This document shows positions 62,419 through 64,000 of a DNA stretch of 64,000 nucleotides, piece after piece. The first letter of the stretch is position 1; each line of letters opens with the position of its first letter. The stretch covers positions 62,001 to 126,000 of the forward strand of contig NZ_SKCH01000006.1 in assembly GCF_005434945.1 (NCBI RefSeq), read 5' to 3'. A program made the position numbers and the translations under genes. Under the pieces are notes generated by a model. That model saw only the letters and a list, made by a program, of their open reading frames with translations, was not told where the DNA came from and ran no database searches. The stretch is from Prescottella subtropica (lineage in GTDB: Bacteria > Actinomycetota > Actinomycetes > Mycobacteriales > Mycobacteriaceae).

Positions 62419-63490
62419 CGATCGCCCCCATACTGCGTTGCGGCGGAACGAATCCGGCCGCATTGATACCGTGCCCGGCCCACTTGTCCCACATCGCGGC
62501 CCGCCAGCGTTCCGCGATCGTCTCGTCGTCGACGCCGGCCCGCAACGCATCCCGCAGATCGACCTCCCGGTCGCTGAACAGACACGACCGGACGGTGCCC
62601 TCCGCAGTGAGCCGGGTGCGGTCGCAGTCCGCGCAGAACGACCGGGTCACCGACGCGATGATCCCGACCGTGGCGGGGCCGCCGTCGACGAGCCATTCCT
62701 CGGCCGGGGCGGACGGGTCCTCCCGGCCGGCCTCCCGCAGGTCGAACCGCGCCCCGAGCACCTCCAGCAGCGCCTGCGCGTCGACCATGTTCTCGCGCGC
62801 CCACTCGTGATCCGCGTCGAGCGGCATCTGCTCGATGAACCGCAGCGCGCACCCCGCGTCCAGGCACCACTGCAGCAGGTCGGCGGCGCCGTCGAGGGTC
62901 TCGGCCATGAGCACCGCGTTGATCTTCAGCGGGGCCAGGCCCGCCGCCTGCGCCGCCCGGATTCCCGCGAGCACCGATGCCAGCCGGTCCCGGCGGGTCA
63001 GTTCCGCGAAGTGTGCGCGGTCGATCGTGTCCAACGAGACGTTGATCCGGGTCAGCCCGGCCCGGGCCAGGACGTCGGCGCGGTGTTCGAGACCGACCGC
63101 GTTGGTCGTCATCGACAGCGGGGTTCCCGGCACGGCGGCCGCACAGCCCGCCACGATCTCCTCGAGATCGCGCCGCATGAGCGGTTCCCCACCGGTGAAC
63201 CGCACCTCGGCGATACCGAGCCGCTCGACACCGATCCGGACCAGTCGGATCACCTCGTCGGCGGTGAGCAACTGCCGCGCCGGGATCGGCGGCAACCCCT
63301 CCGCCGGCATGCAGTACGTGCAGCGCAGCGAACACTTCTCGGTGAGCGACACCCGCAGGTCGCGGGCGACACGCCCGAAGCGGTCCACCAGCCCGGGCAC
63401 GTCCGGCCGGTCGGCGGTCGACGGCAGCGGGTCGTGCACGGCCGGCAGACCCAGGTCCACCCGGCCCCGTGTGCGCTGCGCCGTCGTCAT
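62411..63490 (-). CDS. moaA: GTP 3',8-cyclase (MoaA)
   Basis: 359 residues. Radical-SAM enzyme of molybdenum cofactor synthesis. The first cluster motif is [15 protein letters not shown] (CxxxCxxC) and the second, C-terminal cluster has [34 protein letters not shown] is the SAM-binding GGEP motif. It ends GAIGG, the conserved C-terminal Gly-Gly needed for catalysis. It runs leftward into moaD; moeA is divergent by 60 bp. Confidence 0.96.
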   Translation of the reverse strand: MTTAQRTRGRVDLGLPAVHDPLPSTADRPDVPGLVDRFGRVARDLRVSLTEKCSLRCTYCMPAEGLPPIPARQLLTADEVIRLVRIGVERLGIAEVRFTGGEPLMRRDLEEIVAGCAAAVPGTPLSMTTNAVGLEHRADVLARAGLTRINVSLDTIDRAHFAELTRRDRLASVLAGIRAAQAAGLAPLKINAVLMAETLDGAADLLQWCLDAGCALRFIEQMPLDADHEWARENMVDAQALLEVLGARFDLREAGREDPSAPAEEWLVDGGPATVGIIASVTRSFCADCDRTRLTAEGTVRSCLFSDREVDLRDALRAGVDDETIAERWRAAMWDKWAGHGINAAGFVPPQRSMGAIGG

Positions 63491-63550
63491 GGCACCAGTA
63501 TGCCGCCGGTCACCGCCGCGCGCGGGGCAGGCTGCCTAGGATGGGCAACC

Positions 63551-64000
63551 ATGGCACACACGCAGCGGCACACCGGTCCCGCCCGCTCCGTCGAGGACCA
63601 CGCCGCCGAGGTGTCCGACCTGCTCGCACCGCTGCTGACCCGGCCCGCCGAGACCGTCGCGGTCGCCGACGCGCTCGGCCGGATCCTGGCGTCGGACATC
63701 GTCTCCCCCGTCGACCTGCCGCTGTTCCGGAACTCGCAGATGGACGGCTTCGCGGTCGACGCCGCCTCGGTCGCGGCGGTCCCGGTCACACTGCCGATCG
63801 TGGCGACCGTGGCGGCCGGTCCCGCCGAACCCGCCCCGCACGTCCCCGGTACGGCAGTCCGGATCATGACCGGCGCCGTCCTCCCCGACGGCACGGAAGC
63901 CGTTGTGCCGGTGGAGGACACCACGGCGTCCGGGGACTCGGTGACGGTGCTCCGGCCGCGTGGTGCCGGCGAGTTCGTGCGGGACCGCGGCAGCGACGTC
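63551..64000 (+). CDS. moeA: Molybdopterin molybdotransferase (MoeA), 5' part
   Basis: 150 codons visible from an ATG at 63551 to the window end; full proteins are about 400 residues. LFRNSQMDGFAVDAASV is the MoeA start-of-domain motif, followed by AVRIMTGAVLPDGTEAVVPV (the IMTGA motif). It inserts molybdate into adenylylated molybdopterin. It forms a divergent Moco-synthesis group with moaA and moaD. No molybdoenzyme gene is in view. Confidence 0.93.
   Translation, partial: MAHTQRHTGPARSVEDHAAEVSDLLAPLLTRPAETVAVADALGRILASDIVSPVDLPLFRNSQMDGFAVDAASVAAVPVTLPIVATVAAGPAEPAPHVPGTAVRIMTGAVLPDGTEAVVPVEDTTASGDSVTVLRPRGAGEFVRDRGSDV

Overview
The window is high-GC, gene-dense actinobacterial chromosome, most likely Rhodococcus or a close relative in Mycobacteriales. 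The main reason is gene order. From recalled knowledge, not a search, the backbone follows the Mycobacterium tuberculosis segment from ilvB1 (Rv3003c) to nrdH (Rv3053c) almost gene for gene: ilvB, the CFP-6-like PH protein, DoxX, LppZ, gatB, pfkA, gatA, gatC, an ACT protein, ligA, a MetE-like protein, mnmA, cysteine desulfurase, two acyltransferases, etfA/etfB, the Rv3030-3032 polysaccharide genes, the Rv3034c-3035 pair, Rv3037c-3041c, serB, ctaD, fecB, then nrdF-nrdE-nrdI-nrdH. GTG starts and 4-bp ATGA/GTGA stop-start overlaps are common. I see no rRNA, tRNA, CRISPR array, insertion sequence or prophage.

Layout. 1-4.6 kb: branched-chain amino-acid synthesis (ilvB with an attenuation leader, ilvD). 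4.6-10.5 kb: DoxX, a LppZ-like lipoprotein, a cation/proton antiporter, gatB and pfkA. 10.5-17.9 kb: a block absent from the mycobacterial backbone. It holds a response regulator and a histidine kinase split apart by two coupled secreted-protein genes (one a lipase-fold protein lacking its catalytic serine), then a phospholipase-A2-like gene coupled to an alpha/beta-hydrolase gene, and a DinB protein. 17.9-28.4 kb: gatCA, ligA, and a tightly overlapped tRNA-thiolation/cysteine-desulfurase/acyltransferase operon. 28.5-29.7 kb: a lone AbiEi-type nuclease-like gene between two 78-bp direct repeats. 29.7-35.4 kb: etfBA and, divergently, a methyltransferase, a GH57 enzyme and a GT4 enzyme that resemble the mycobacterial methylglucose lipopolysaccharide genes. 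35.4-48 kb: acetyltransferase, alanine dehydrogenase, PQQ-propeller lipoprotein, methyltransferases, enoyl-CoA hydratase, Nudix, ABC ATPase, PTH2-like protein, serB, ctaD. 48-50.7 kb: an iron-uptake pair (fecB and an HtaA-domain protein) behind DtxR/IdeR-like boxes. 50.7-58 kb: DUF2252, Nudix, class Ib ribonucleotide reductase behind tandem NrdR-like boxes, and a siderophore-interacting reductase. 58-64 kb: a TetR/FMN-reductase divergent pair, META lipoprotein, nucleosidase, ammonia-dependent NadE, a deletion-scarred SDR pseudogene, and moaD, moaA and moeA.

Most of the window is ordinary core metabolism. The parts worth a second look are the catalytically dead secreted lipase homologue inside a split two-component system, the repeat-flanked nuclease-like gene, a family of long perfect hairpins at gene ends (one family present twice), and several well-formed regulatory sites: the ilvB leader peptide, iron boxes, NrdR boxes and paired operators at etfB.
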